Shown in pieces: positions 1-9,349 of a DNA stretch of 64,000 nt (positions are counted from its first letter, which is position 1; each line of letters opens with the position of its first letter). Location: assembly GCA_009840545.1 (NCBI GenBank), contig VXNM01000014.1:121197-185196 (forward strand). The letters run 5' to 3'. This DNA is from Gammaproteobacteria bacterium (GTDB lineage: Bacteria > Pseudomonadota > Gammaproteobacteria > Pseudomonadales > Azotimanducaceae). The position numbers were made by a program, and so were the translations under genes. The notes under the pieces were generated by a model. The model made no database searches, was not told the origin of the DNA, and was given only the letters and a program-made list of their open reading frames with translations.

Positions 1-1
1 C

Positions 2-1093
2 TTCCGCCTGAACATTCCTGACTTCGAACCTGTCGCATACGCGGACCCCGCTAACGTGCCCAGTGGATTTCGCCGCATGGATTCAGACTTCGCTCGAAAA
101 CTTCGTGGCTACCAAGATCTTCAAACTATGTTGGATCAGGAACCAATTGACTTGGTAATGATCGGTTCTCCGAATGTCTTTCACTGCGATGACTTGTGCA
201 TGTCTCTCGATGCCGGCTTGAAGATCTTCTGCGAGAAACCCGTAGTTGTTTCGGAAGAGCAAACCCTTCGGCTGTTGAAGAAGCTGAACGAATACGGAAC
301 TGATCGCGTCATGGTCGGGCTGGTATTGAGATATGCGCCCCTCTATAAGGATTTGATTCGATCCTACGAATCAGATGCACTTGGAGAAGTCATGAGCATT
401 GACGCTTCGGAACACATAAGACCCGCACACGGTGCCTTTTTCTTTCGGGACTGGAGACGAAAGAGCGAACTAAGTGGAGGCTTTCTTCTCGAGAAGTGCT
501 GCCACGATCTTGATCTTTATGCAGGTCTTGTGAAATCTCGACCCTCTAGAGTCGCAAGTTTCGGAGGGTGCTCTTTCTTCACGGAACGCAATCAACATCT
601 TGAAGAAGAACCTAGATACAAGCGGTGGCCTTCCAACTGGAACGATACGTCTAGTTCTTTTTGTGGCGATTCGGACATTGTGGATCATCAGACCGCGTTG
701 ATTGAGTACAAAAACGGAGTGAGACTGTCTTTTCACACGAATCTTCACGCTCCGAACGCAATTCGACGCTTCTGTGTGATTGGAAGCAAAGGGATGGCAG
801 AAGGTGATTTTGCAAAGGGCTCATTAGCCATCCACAGTTCTCATTCAGGTGAGATCGAATTCGACAAGCAATACAAACGAGACGGTATGTCGGTCCACTA
901 TGGCGCCGAAGCGGAAATGGCTTCAGATCTGTCAAATCACCTACACGAAAATGCACCGTTACCAGTTTCGGTTATTGATGCGCTCGAAGCAGGATTAACC
1001 GCAATAAGAGTCGACGACGCTCGTCGAGCTGGACAAGTTTTGGAAATGAGCTCTACATGGAAGCGATTTGATGACGCGGCAAGGAATTGCTAG
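2..1093 (+). CDS. Gfo/Idh/MocA-family NAD(P)-dependent oxidoreductase, 5' end cut by the window
   Basis: The frame is open from base 2, so the gene begins before the window and about 363 residues are visible. The first GTG, at 56, lies inside a conserved part and is not the start. The visible N-terminus is the second half of a Rossmann fold, followed by the EKP motif (bases about 234-242) that this family uses for cofactor and catalysis. A GGFLLEKCCHDLDL stretch near base 475 matches the family's GG...H.ID helix. The C-terminal alpha/beta substrate domain appears complete and ends normally. Members oxidise or reduce sugars, inositols and related polyols; the substrate here cannot be read. The next genes lie on the other strand. 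Sure of the family, unsure of the role. Confidence 0.9.
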   Translation, partial: FRLNIPDFEPVAYADPANVPSGFRRMDSDFARKLRGYQDLQTMLDQEPIDLVMIGSPNVFHCDDLCMSLDAGLKIFCEKPVVVSEEQTLRLLKKLNEYGTDRVMVGLVLRYAPLYKDLIRSYESDALGEVMSIDASEHIRPAHGAFFFRDWRRKSELSGGFLLEKCCHDLDLYAGLVKSRPSRVASFGGCSFFTERNQHLEEEPRYKRWPSNWNDTSSSFCGDSDIVDHQTALIEYKNGVRLSFHTNLHAPNAIRRFCVIGSKGMAEGDFAKGSLAIHSSHSGEIEFDKQYKRDGMSVHYGAEAEMASDLSNHLHENAPLPVSVIDALEAGLTAIRVDDARRAGQVLEMSSTWKRFDDAARNC

Positions 1094-1310
1094 AAGGCAG
1101 ACGAACCGTGTAGTCGCAAGCCAAACCATCTTCGTAGATTCATCGTGCATACCTACGCCTCTCCCGCTAAGTGTCGCCTCTCACTCAAGAATCCACCCAA
1201 CAGGTTGGGGGCAATGAATCATGCGACATGTCGTTGCGAGTGATCTACAGTCTGTTCTATTGCACGCCAGATTGGTCAGCAGTGCCTAGAGATCGGCGAC
1301 AAACCATCCA

Positions 1311-1538
1311 TTAGTCGCTTGTTCTTGGACCCTTATTGATGAATTTCTTCGCTGTAGTCCAAAAGACACAAACTGTGACAAATGCACATGTTCCAAACAC
1401 GAACCGTACAAAGAGAGGCCAGGAGACACCGTACAACAGGGTGAAACAAATGCCTGTGACAATGGTCATTGCGCTGAAGAAAATACACTGGTAGATCCAA
1501 TACACCCTTACTTCAGCCATTTCTTCTTGATTGGCCAT
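1311..1538 (-). CDS. small two-helix membrane protein, unknown
   Basis: A 75-residue product starting at an ATG (MANQEEMAEV). It has a short charged N-terminus, two hydrophobic segments at about residues 14-36 and 40-62, and a basic tail (KKFINKG). I do not recognise a family. It begins 2 nt after the stop of another small membrane protein on the same strand (1541-1882), which favours a real two-gene unit. No good Shine-Dalgarno sequence precedes the ATG. It is a plausible inner-membrane protein but could be a chance frame. Confidence 0.45.
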   Translation of the reverse strand: MANQEEMAEVRVYWIYQCIFFSAMTIVTGICFTLLYGVSWPLFVRFVFGTCAFVTVCVFWTTAKKFINKGPRTSD

Positions 1539-1540
1539 AA

Positions 1541-1882
1541 TTAATTAATGAAAGCGTCTCCCAACAAGAGCAAGTAGCAATCCACCCACCTCATAATTGA
1601 AGCTGTTCCGAAGACGATACCTAGCCCTGCCAGCACTGCAGCAGCAATTGTCACTACCATTCGAATCCGAGTGAGTCTAGCTCGAGTTACTCCTAAATTG
1701 AATAACCACATCGATGAAGCCACTAGGAACGCGGCAATTACACACGTGACACTGATCATTACCCAATCCAGTAGCGAACAGGTGTCGGCTCTGAAAAAGA
1801 GAGTCGCATCGCTAGGTCCTGCCTCTAGAGCGAGAGCGATGCTGATGTCTACTATTCTCACAATTGATCTAGTGACAGGCAT
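1541..1882 (-). CDS. small membrane protein, unknown
   Basis: About 113 residues if it starts at the ATG at 1882 (MPVTRSIVR). An in-frame TTG at 1900 would add six residues. An AAGGAG lies further upstream, too far from either start to decide. Two strong transmembrane segments can be seen (starting DWVMISVTCVIAAF and VVTIAAAVLAGLG), with a weaker hydrophobic stretch near the N-terminus. It ends 2 nt before the start of the next small membrane protein. No family recognised; the call rests on hydrophobicity and the paired arrangement. Confidence 0.4.
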   Translation of the reverse strand: MPVTRSIVRIVDISIALALEAGPSDATLFFRADTCSLLDWVMISVTCVIAAFLVASSMWLFNLGVTRARLTRIRMVVTIAAAVLAGLGIVFGTASIMRWVDCYLLLLGDAFIN

Positions 1883-2193
1883 GAGGACACGAAGTACCAA
1901 CAGGAATGCACTGCTACTGACTCCTTAAGCACTCTCTAGGGTCGCTTGATCATTGTAAGTCGGCACCAACACCCCTAACCCCATTTGCTTGCTTGCCAGT
2001 ACGTTGTATTTCGCCAACTGTGACCCGAAAGACACAATTGGCGTTGAAAATCTGTTCCTCCTACACTTGAACTCACATTCAGGCAGGAACAGTGTGCTCG
2101 GACCTTTCAACAGTCAATACTGAGCGAACGAGCACAGTTCAATTCATACCATATCAGCATAGACCACAATCGGCACTCCTGAGTTCGCAAGAC
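1883..2193. other. intergenic region upstream of the gamma-glutamyltransferase gene
   Basis: A stretch between the small membrane protein gene (- strand) and the gamma-glutamyltransferase-like gene (+ strand), so it should hold divergent promoters. I see no RNA gene and no convincing promoter pair. The frame of the following gene is open back to a GTG at 2092, but those 34 extra residues do not look like the family. Confidence 0.5.
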
Positions 2194-3789
2194 ATGACTG
2201 AAAAAATATCGGTACCCTCAGCCTTTCTTGAGCAATGGAACCTTCGTAAACCTTCTGTTTCAGGACCGAACGGTGTCGTGGCCACGCAGCACTATGTAGC
2301 ATCCGAAGTCGGTGCAAACATCTTGCGACGAGGTGGAAATGCAATTGACGCCTCTGTGGCATCTGGACTTACTTTGGGTGTAGTCGAGCCTTGGATGAGC
2401 GGAGTTGGTGGCGGAGGATTCATGACAATCTATCTTGCCGATCAAGACAAAGTGTCTGTAGTGGAGTTTGGTATGAAAGCACCACTTGACTCTGCTTCTG
2501 GTGACTATCCGCTGACGGGGCGTGCAACCGGTGCTTCATCGTTCAACTGGCCCGAAGTTGAAGGCAATGTCAACGTACACGGTCCGCTATCGATCGCCGT
2601 TCCGGGACACATCAAGGGCATGGCACTTGCTCTTGAGCGATTCGGTACGTGGGATTGGAAAGATGTCATCGAGCCCGCTTGTCGAATTGCCGAAGTGGGC
2701 TTACCTATGAATTGGTATGCCACACAAATGATTACAAACAACGCGCGACTGATGCGAAACTATAGGCAAATCAGCAAGACATTTCTTCCGGATGGACTTC
2801 CACTTCCTGCTCTCAATGCTCAAGGTGAGACTCTCCGAGTTCCTCTCGGAAATCTGAGCTCGACCTACAGAACTCTTCAACGTGAAGGTCCTGAATCCTA
2901 CTATTCAGGCTCTGTTGCTGAACTCATCGCATCTGATCTTGAGAACGCAGGATCCAAAATTCGAGAACGCGACCTAGTCGAGTATGAAGCTTTTGTCGAT
3001 GAACCGTTGGTCACTAATTACCGTAGTAACACTTTGAGCGCTCCCAGGAGGCGTTCTGCCGGTCCAACACTTAAGAGAACACTGAACGAGCTCGAAAGCA
3101 AAATGAGTCCGACTGGTCGTGGTACTCCTCATGCAGGTGACTATCAAACCTATGTCCAGACGCTCTTGGATGCCTATGCGTATCGACTTGAGAATCTAGG
3201 CGACGGTGAGCAAAGGAAAGTGTCGGGAGCCACGTCACACCTTTGCACCGCCGACTCGCACGGAAATCTGGTTTCACACACACAAACGATCATGTCGACG
3301 TTTGGGTCTCAAATCATGCTGCCACAGACTGGCATAGTCATGAACAACGGCATGATGTGGTTCGACCCTGTTCCCGATCGGCCTAATTCGGTCGCTGGGG
3401 GTCGCCGTCCATTAAGCAATATGTGCCCCGTCATTGGAGAACTTGCCAACGGCTCACGATTTGCAATTGGAGCTTGTGGCGGCCGAACTATTTTCCCTGC
3501 TGTATATCAGCTCGTATCGTTTCTCTGTGACTTTGATATGAGTGTCGAAGAGGCAATACACCAGCCTCGAGTCGATGTTTCAGGTACTGAAATGGTCACC
3601 ATAATGGAGACTATGGATGAGAATGCTATTCAAGCACTACGAAGCCAGTTTCCGCAAACGCGAGTTCGGTCCTATGGCGTTTCGCCTGTCTTGTTTGGAG
3701 TGCCACAGCTAGTAGTTCAAGACAAGAATGGAACAGCTTCAGGAGGTTGCTTCGTTCCTTCTCCCACAGCAGCAGTTGTTGCAGTTTGA
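2194..3789 (+). CDS. gamma-glutamyltransferase-family Ntn-hydrolase
   Basis: A 531-residue precursor that should cleave itself into two subunits and act on gamma-glutamyl or related amide bonds. The large-subunit part has GGNAIDA and GVVEPWMSGVGGGGF, both typical of the family. The nucleophile is Thr347 (ATSHL, codon at 3232), followed by the small-subunit signatures DSHGNLVS, STFGS and MNNGMMWFDP. The GGRRPLSNMCP stretch matches the usual GKRPLSSMSP. I chose the ATG at 2194 because the protein becomes family-like about 15 residues later. No Shine-Dalgarno sequence is obvious. No signal peptide is visible with this start, whereas classic GGT is periplasmic. The WNLRKP...GVV opening is that of the branch usually labelled 'gamma-glutamyltransferase family protein', so the substrate may not be glutathione. 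Confidence 0.88.
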   Translation: MTEKISVPSAFLEQWNLRKPSVSGPNGVVATQHYVASEVGANILRRGGNAIDASVASGLTLGVVEPWMSGVGGGGFMTIYLADQDKVSVVEFGMKAPLDSASGDYPLTGRATGASSFNWPEVEGNVNVHGPLSIAVPGHIKGMALALERFGTWDWKDVIEPACRIAEVGLPMNWYATQMITNNARLMRNYRQISKTFLPDGLPLPALNAQGETLRVPLGNLSSTYRTLQREGPESYYSGSVAELIASDLENAGSKIRERDLVEYEAFVDEPLVTNYRSNTLSAPRRRSAGPTLKRTLNELESKMSPTGRGTPHAGDYQTYVQTLLDAYAYRLENLGDGEQRKVSGATSHLCTADSHGNLVSHTQTIMSTFGSQIMLPQTGIVMNNGMMWFDPVPDRPNSVAGGRRPLSNMCPVIGELANGSRFAIGACGGRTIFPAVYQLVSFLCDFDMSVEEAIHQPRVDVSGTEMVTIMETMDENAIQALRSQFPQTRVRSYGVSPVLFGVPQLVVQDKNGTASGGCFVPSPTAAVVAV

Positions 3790-4098
3790 ATCTTACTAGG
3801 CAGCAATCTGGAAGTGGGCGTTTGGTTCTTTGGTTCTGCTGAAGACCGTACTAGTTCTCTGCTAACGAGCTATCCTGCCCAGTCGCTGCCTGCTTGTGCA
3901 CCATCAATGGTATGACTACCGAAGAATATGGCTGCTCCTACATCTGGAATTTCGAACCAAAGTCTTACGTGTTGTTGCAACCAGCCAGGTACTTCAGTTT
4001 CACTGTCGAGAATCTTCGGATGTAGATACCTGTTTTGCCGTCAGCCGTGACAAGAAATGAACTGTCAGGAGACCTTTGCGATCCCAATGTCCCTCACC
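3790..4098. other. intergenic region between convergent genes
   Basis: About 370 bases separate the gamma-glutamyltransferase gene from the end of the M16 protease gene. Apart from the hairpin at 4099-4138 I see nothing recognisable: no tRNA, no repeat and no open frame of interest. Confidence 0.5.
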
Positions 4099-4138
4099 AA
4101 AAAAGCGACCCCCAATAACCGAAGTCATTGGGGGTCGC
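4099..4138 (-). terminator. Rho-independent terminator of the M16 protease gene
   Basis: A perfect 12-bp stem, GCGACCCCCAAT (4105-4116) with ATTGGGGGTCGC (4127-4138), encloses a 10-nt loop. Read on the - strand it is followed directly by six T residues (AAAAAA at 4099-4104 on +). It lies 24 nt past the stop of the protease gene. The lack of a T run on the other side argues that it acts mainly on the - strand. Confidence 0.92.
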
Positions 4139-4161
4139 CATTCTTAGGTAATCAGATTGGG

Positions 4162-6975
4162 TTATTCGCCAGATTCTTCCATTAAGCTAGCAAAATCACC
4201 TGAGGTCACGATCGAAATCTTGGCGGGATCGATGTACTTGGAAAATGCCGTGCTCACTTCCTCTGCCGTGAGACCCGCAATTTTGTCTTCTCTGGCTTGA
4301 CGGAAGTCCATATCGCGACTATAGAACATGTCGGAATTCAGCATGTTTGAGATCGTGCCGTCACTAGACCGTTGTCGCAGGTAGGAATCTAGTAGTCCCT
4401 TCTTTGCAGCTTCAACTTCTTCCTCAGTGAATCCATCGGCAACTGCACGTTCCACCTCTTCGAGAAACGCAGCGACAACCTTTTCAGAATTGTCTGGTCC
4501 CATAATGGCGTAACCGCTAAAGTATCCTCGCTGGTCAATCGGATGTGCGGAGAATCCTCCACCCACGCCGTAAGACATTCCGTCCTTCTGCCTAATTCGT
4601 GTAGCCAATCTGGAGTTGAGGAAGCCACCGCCCATGATGTAGGATGCTACGACCATCGCCTCATAGTCCGGGTTGGTATCCCTGAAAGGAAAGTCGTAAC
4701 CCGCATACATCACAGCATTTTCCTTGTCAGGCGCTTCGATGGCTTCTCGTATTGGTGAATGACCTTGCGATTCATTTGGCACACGTTCGTAAGGCACGGA
4801 ACTCATCCAATCGCCAAACTCTTCTTCAAGCAAAGTAATTGTGGACTTGGGATCGAAATCACCAACAATCGTGATGGTTGTGCCAGGTCCAATCCCAATG
4901 GACTGCTCGTAGTATTCACGGGCATCTTCCAACGTCACATTTGTGAATCCTTCGATGTCCTCATCAATGGACGAAACATAACGTGGGTCTCCCTTTTCGT
5001 AACGATTAAGGTGCTTTTGAAGCGCGTATATCGCCTTGACTCCAGGTTCGGAACGATCAGCCTCCAAATTGGCTAGTGTTGCTTTTCGAACCAGTTCAAA
5101 TTCCGCAGCGTCCCAAGAAGGATTCTTAGCAACGTCTGCAAATAACCGAATAGACTCCTCCAAGTTTTGTCGATCGGTATTGATGGTTATTCCACCATTG
5201 CCCACACTACCACTCAACTTCAATCGATCCCTTTCATCTTGAATTTCCGTTCGGCTGTAATTCAAGCTCCCTCTCATTGGCATTGCAGAGGCCATCGATG
5301 CGGCATAGCCTTTATCCCACCTGGTCTCCAGTGTGCCTGTGCGTAGGTTGATTCTGAGCATGACTGAATCCCCGCGATTTTCCTTCGTTAAGAAAGCAAC
5401 TCTCGCGCCATTCGACAACTGTGTAAATTCGGATCGGCCTGCTATGTTCGAAAGCGAAGGCTCAAAGTCTTCTCCCTCCGCTAGAGCTTCGCGTCCCTTG
5501 TAGCCTGACACCATTTCTTGGAGATCGGGTGTGGTGGGTACATCGACACGAGGCGGAGTCTCGTCGACCGGTCTAAAGTAGCCTATCGTTCGATTGGATG
5601 CCTTCAAGTACTTCTTGGCTGCCTCATGTACAAGCTCAGGAGTAACCTGCTCGATCCGATCGCGGTAGAGGAATAGGAGCCTCCAATCACCCATCGCTCC
5701 CCACTCGCTCATGCTATTTCCAATTTGAAACGGATTCCTGAACGAAACTTCGATGCTGTTTAAATAGGCTGTTTTTGCTCGGTCGACCTCTTCCTGTGTT
5801 GGGGGATTCTCCACCATCTCTTGAATGACCGTCTCAATGCCTGCAGCAGCATCTTCAAGCGACCCATCCTTAGGAACAGCGGCATTGGCAATAAACAAAC
5901 CGGGTTCCGCAAATTGCTCGGCAAAAGATCCTGCTCCAACCGCAATTTGGGTTTCGATCAAGCTCTTGTACAACCTGCTTGAGGGACCGCTACCCATGAT
6001 GAATGCCATCACATCTAGTGCAGCATATTCGGGATGAGAACCAGCAGGAATGTGATATCCCATCATTACCAACTGCATATCACCAACTCGTTCGAGCGTT
6101 ACAACTCGCTCGCCGTCTTGAGCTGGCTCAGCGGTATATGTAGGATCGATCATGTTCGAGCCGCTGCGATCTGGACGTGGAATACGTCCAAATGTCTCAA
6201 GAATCAATTCCATGGCGCGATCGGGGTCAAACTTTCCCGCAACCATCAACTGGGCATTGTCTGGCTGGTAGTACTTCTTGTAGAAAGCTCGCATGCGCTC
6301 AAGTGTCACACCTTCGATATCCGACTTGGATCCAATCGTTGAGTTGCCGTAGTTGTGCCAGTTGAAAGCGGCAGACTTGACTCGGCTGTAGAGCACTCGT
6401 CCCGGGTTGTTCTCTCCCATCTGCCACTCGTTAACGATAACGGTCACCTCTGAGTCGAAGTCGTCCCTTGAGATGAACGAATTCACCATTCGATCCGATT
6501 CCAAGTCCAACGCCCACTCAAGGTTGTCATCAGATGCAGCAAACGTCTCGTAGTAGTTGGTTCGGTCGAGCCACGTCGATCCATTTGCCGAAACTCCCCT
6601 TTCGGTCAGTTCCGATGGAATGTCCGGATACTTCGGTGTTCCTTTGAACACCAAATGCTCAAGAAAGTGAGCCAAACCGGTTTCGCCGTATGGTTCGTGA
6701 CGAGAGCCAACGAAGTAGGTAACGTTCACTAACGTGTTCTGTTGACTGTTGTCAGGAAACAGAAGTACTCGTAGCCCGTTGTCCAAACGGTATTCAGTGA
6801 TACCCTCAACGCTCGTAACCATCGTTGCCGTCGGGGTATAGTCGGATGCCTCTTCCGAGGACTTGATCTCTGTAGCCTCTACTGTTTCTTGCGCATGAGT
6901 CGCGCCGAAGAACAGCAACAGAACTGTCGCTATGGCTAGTTGAAGTGCAGAAAAACGTTCCGTCCTAAGGTTCAT
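4162..6975 (-). CDS. exported two-domain M16 (insulinase/pitrilysin-type) zinc protease
   Basis: A 937-residue protein with a signal peptide (hydrophobic core at about residues 11-25, likely cleavage after THA at 28). The inverted zinc motif H103-F-L-E106-H107 is followed 76 residues later by E183 (NEWQMGE), the third ligand. The second half is a further pair of M16 domains without HxxEH (about 510-937), as in the long pitrilysin-like architecture where two halves form a clamshell. It probably degrades peptides in the periplasm. It is a single gene with its own terminator downstream and is divergent from the formate dehydrogenase operon, with no functional partner nearby. Confidence 0.93.
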   Translation of the reverse strand: MNLRTERFSALQLAIATVLLLFFGATHAQETVEATEIKSSEEASDYTPTATMVTSVEGITEYRLDNGLRVLLFPDNSQQNTLVNVTYFVGSRHEPYGETGLAHFLEHLVFKGTPKYPDIPSELTERGVSANGSTWLDRTNYYETFAASDDNLEWALDLESDRMVNSFISRDDFDSEVTVIVNEWQMGENNPGRVLYSRVKSAAFNWHNYGNSTIGSKSDIEGVTLERMRAFYKKYYQPDNAQLMVAGKFDPDRAMELILETFGRIPRPDRSGSNMIDPTYTAEPAQDGERVVTLERVGDMQLVMMGYHIPAGSHPEYAALDVMAFIMGSGPSSRLYKSLIETQIAVGAGSFAEQFAEPGLFIANAAVPKDGSLEDAAAGIETVIQEMVENPPTQEEVDRAKTAYLNSIEVSFRNPFQIGNSMSEWGAMGDWRLLFLYRDRIEQVTPELVHEAAKKYLKASNRTIGYFRPVDETPPRVDVPTTPDLQEMVSGYKGREALAEGEDFEPSLSNIAGRSEFTQLSNGARVAFLTKENRGDSVMLRINLRTGTLETRWDKGYAASMASAMPMRGSLNYSRTEIQDERDRLKLSGSVGNGGITINTDRQNLEESIRLFADVAKNPSWDAAEFELVRKATLANLEADRSEPGVKAIYALQKHLNRYEKGDPRYVSSIDEDIEGFTNVTLEDAREYYEQSIGIGPGTTITIVGDFDPKSTITLLEEEFGDWMSSVPYERVPNESQGHSPIREAIEAPDKENAVMYAGYDFPFRDTNPDYEAMVVASYIMGGGFLNSRLATRIRQKDGMSYGVGGGFSAHPIDQRGYFSGYAIMGPDNSEKVVAAFLEEVERAVADGFTEEEVEAAKKGLLDSYLRQRSSDGTISNMLNSDMFYSRDMDFRQAREDKIAGLTAEEVSTAFSKYIDPAKISIVTSGDFASLMEESGE

Positions 6976-7406
6976 GTATTAGTCCAGTTGATAAATTTGG
7001 TGAACAAGGCACGGAGCACATAGGTACTTCAGGAGTGCGGTGCGAGTGCCTTGCTTTGGGGTTTCTTCCTGCGCAAATTATAGACGACGAAATCGATCTG
7101 AATAGCATTGGGAAGACATGAACCAAGTGTTAGTACAGTCAATCCACAAATGCCGAATTAGCTATTCAGAACCCCTCGCAGACTATAAAACTACCCAATC
7201 CAATACTAACTCTTTCTCATTTATAGGCAGGAAGCCTATACCCTCAATAGATAGCACCCGCTCCGAAACTTTCCGAATTGCCATAATTAGAGAGTTCGAG
7301 GGCACAAACCTGCACGCGGAACAACGAACTCCGCGTTTTTGAATGTGCCATTTGCTCCAGTCCTGTACTGGAGACTGGCAATGTATAGAAAATTCAAACC
7401 ATTGCA
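6976..7406. other. divergent intergenic region between the protease gene and the fds operon
   Basis: 431 bases that should carry promoters for both sides. Short open frames exist but none looks coding. The only structured element I can support is the inverted repeat with a -10-like sequence at 7355-7389, just before fdsG. Confidence 0.5.
7355..7389 (+). promoter_or_regulatory. candidate operator/promoter of the formate dehydrogenase operon
   Basis: CTCCAGT (7355-7361) and ACTGGAG (7367-7373) form a perfect 7-bp inverted repeat with a 5-nt spacer. TATAGA at 7384-7389 resembles a -10 box. A 17-nt spacer would put the -35 region at 7361-7366, inside the repeat. Activators such as LysR-type proteins bind dyads near -35, and FdsR, a LysR-type protein, regulates fds in Cupriavidus. 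No regulator gene lies in this window, so the link is inference. It could also fold as an RNA hairpin. Confidence 0.4.
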
Positions 7407-7850
7407 ATGACTGAAGAAAGCGTACGGACGCTCGTTGAGCCTTACATACTTGCTACAGGCGGTCTCATTCAAGCCCTTCGGAGGTTGATGAACGAATTCG
7501 GCTACATCGATCCTGAGCATATTCCGGTTGTTGCTGAAGTGTTTAACATCAGCAAAGCCGAGGTGCGAGGCGTCATAAGCTTCTATCACGACTTTAGAAC
7601 ACACTTACCTGCTCGAACCAGAATCCGAGTTTGCCAGGCGGAAGCGTGCCAAGCGCTTGGTGCAAGGAAATTGACTCAGGAGATCGAATCCCACTTCAAC
7701 TTAAAACTTGGGAACATGTCCGATGATCGTTCCATCGAGCTAGATCCCGTGTATTGTCTGGGACTTTGTTCGGTGGGACCCTCGCTGCAGGTTAACGATC
7801 GGCTGATTGCCAGAGGCTCGATCGATTCTATAGAAGGAATCGGAAAGTGA
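7407..7850 (+). CDS. fdsG: NAD-dependent formate dehydrogenase gamma subunit (NuoE-like)
   Basis: A 147-residue thioredoxin-fold protein of the NuoE/FdsG family that carries one [2Fe-2S] cluster in the diaphorase part of the enzyme. The four ligands are visible as C76-x4-C81 and C117-x3-C121. The helical N-terminal half (LRRLMNEFGYIDPEH...) is standard. The length is right for FdsG. It overlaps the start of fdsB by 4 nt, implying coupled translation. A NuoE of complex I is excluded because the following genes are fdsB and a molybdenum-binding fdsA and there are no other nuo genes. Confidence 0.93.
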   Translation: MTEESVRTLVEPYILATGGLIQALRRLMNEFGYIDPEHIPVVAEVFNISKAEVRGVISFYHDFRTHLPARTRIRVCQAEACQALGARKLTQEIESHFNLKLGNMSDDRSIELDPVYCLGLCSVGPSLQVNDRLIARGSIDSIEGIGK

Positions 7851-9349
7851 AAGCGCGGTTGTCCGACGACTCTGTTGCTCGTGCGCTTGATTCGAAGAGT
7901 GTCGAAGTTCAGTTGCGACACCGGGAAATTAACACCGAATTAGTAGGTTCTTTCGGACTGCATTGGATGGAGCCGCTCCTACAAATCTCGCTGGAAAACA
8001 AGGAATACACGTTTTCCAACGTTTCGGATTCGAAACTCGCCGAAGTACTGCAATCCCTCCCACCAGACGGTGTTCCTGAATCGAACTCCAGCTTCATAGG
8101 GCCGATTTCAGGACAGAAATACCTCAAGAACCAGCAAAGGCTTGTTTTTGATAGGGCGGGAAACGTCAATCCTCTCGCGCTACCACGCTCGGAGACTCTC
8201 GAATCAATTCTCTCGTCAGAACCCGAAACTTTGATCGATGCAATAGAAACGTCCGGGTTGCGGGGCCGAGGCGGTGCGGGATTTCCTGCGCATATCAAGT
8301 GGCGGACGGTAGCTGACACCCAATCCGATCAGAAATATGTCGTTTGCAATGCCGATGAAGGCGACTCCGGAACATTTTCCGATCGGATGCTCATGGAGGG
8401 AGATCCGTTTAAGCTCATTGAAGGGATGGTCATTGCGGGATATGCAACGGGTTCGTCTAGAGGCCTTATCTACCTAAGATCTGAGTATCCCGTAGCGCTT
8501 GAATATCTGTCTGAGGCGATAGACATTGCATACTCAAATCGGTGGCTCGGGAACGAGATTTTTGGTTCGAGATTCAACTTCAACCTAGAAATTTTTGTTG
8601 GTGCCGGAGCCTACATCTGCGGCGAGGAAACCTCGTTACTCGAGAGCCTTGAGGGCAAACGAGGTGAAATTCGATACAAGCCTCCGGTCCCAGCAATTGC
8701 AGGATTGTTTGGCAAACCCACGCTTGTCCACAACGTTATTACGCTTGCCTCGATTCCAGGAATCTTTGAAATAGGAGCAAGAGAATACGCAGGACTTGGT
8801 GTCGGTCCCTCCACGGGAACAATGCCATTTCAGATTTCCGGCAATGTAAAGCGAGGCGGACTCATTGAAATTCCCTTCGGAACGCCCGTTCGAACACTCG
8901 TGGAGGAATTCGGAGAAGGCACGCTGTCCGGTCGGCCGTTTCGCACGGTTCAAATAGGCGGTCCGCTCGGTGCATACTTGTCTGAGAAGGAGCTCGATAC
9001 ACCATTGACCTATGAGCACATGGAGGAAATAGGGGCCGGTGTTGGGCATGGCGGGCTAGTAGTTTTTGACGATACTGTTGACCTTAGAGAGCAAGCCGAG
9101 TACGCTTTTGAGTTCTGCGAAATCGAATCCTGCGGAAAATGCACTCCGTGTCGCATTGGATCCGTTCGAGGGAAGGAGACGATGCGTCAGTTCAAGGACG
9201 GAGTGGACATTCGGACCTACCAGCTTGTAGAGGATCTCTGCGATGTCATGGAACAAGCAAGCTTGTGCCAAATGGGAGGAATGACACCTATACCTGTACG
9301 TAGTGCCATGAAACATTTTCCCGAAGACTTTGGAAGGAACGGGTTTTGA
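7847..9349 (+). CDS. fdsB: NAD-dependent formate dehydrogenase beta subunit (NuoF-like, FMN and NAD site)
   Basis: A 500-residue product starting at a GTG that overlaps the fdsG stop. It takes electrons from the iron-sulfur chain, through FMN, to NAD+. The GLRGRGGAGFP motif (137-147) and the ICGEET segment (about 258-263) mark the nucleotide and FMN pocket. The [4Fe-4S] ligands are C429, C432, C435 and C474. The first 100 or so residues are a degenerate thioredoxin-like extension, as in FdsB. It overlaps fdsA by 4 nt. Confidence 0.94.
   Translation: MKARLSDDSVARALDSKSVEVQLRHREINTELVGSFGLHWMEPLLQISLENKEYTFSNVSDSKLAEVLQSLPPDGVPESNSSFIGPISGQKYLKNQQRLVFDRAGNVNPLALPRSETLESILSSEPETLIDAIETSGLRGRGGAGFPAHIKWRTVADTQSDQKYVVCNADEGDSGTFSDRMLMEGDPFKLIEGMVIAGYATGSSRGLIYLRSEYPVALEYLSEAIDIAYSNRWLGNEIFGSRFNFNLEIFVGAGAYICGEETSLLESLEGKRGEIRYKPPVPAIAGLFGKPTLVHNVITLASIPGIFEIGAREYAGLGVGPSTGTMPFQISGNVKRGGLIEIPFGTPVRTLVEEFGEGTLSGRPFRTVQIGGPLGAYLSEKELDTPLTYEHMEEIGAGVGHGGLVVFDDTVDLREQAEYAFEFCEIESCGKCTPCRIGSVRGKETMRQFKDGVDIRTYQLVEDLCDVMEQASLCQMGGMTPIPVRSAMKHFPEDFGRNGF

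Noticed and set aside
2092-2193. N-terminal extension of the gamma-glutamyltransferase from a GTG at 2092
   Set aside because: The 34 extra residues do not resemble the family or a signal peptide; the ATG at 2194 fits better.
7118-7342. 74-codon frame in the gap before fdsG
   Set aside because: No ribosome binding site, no recognisable sequence; treated as chance.
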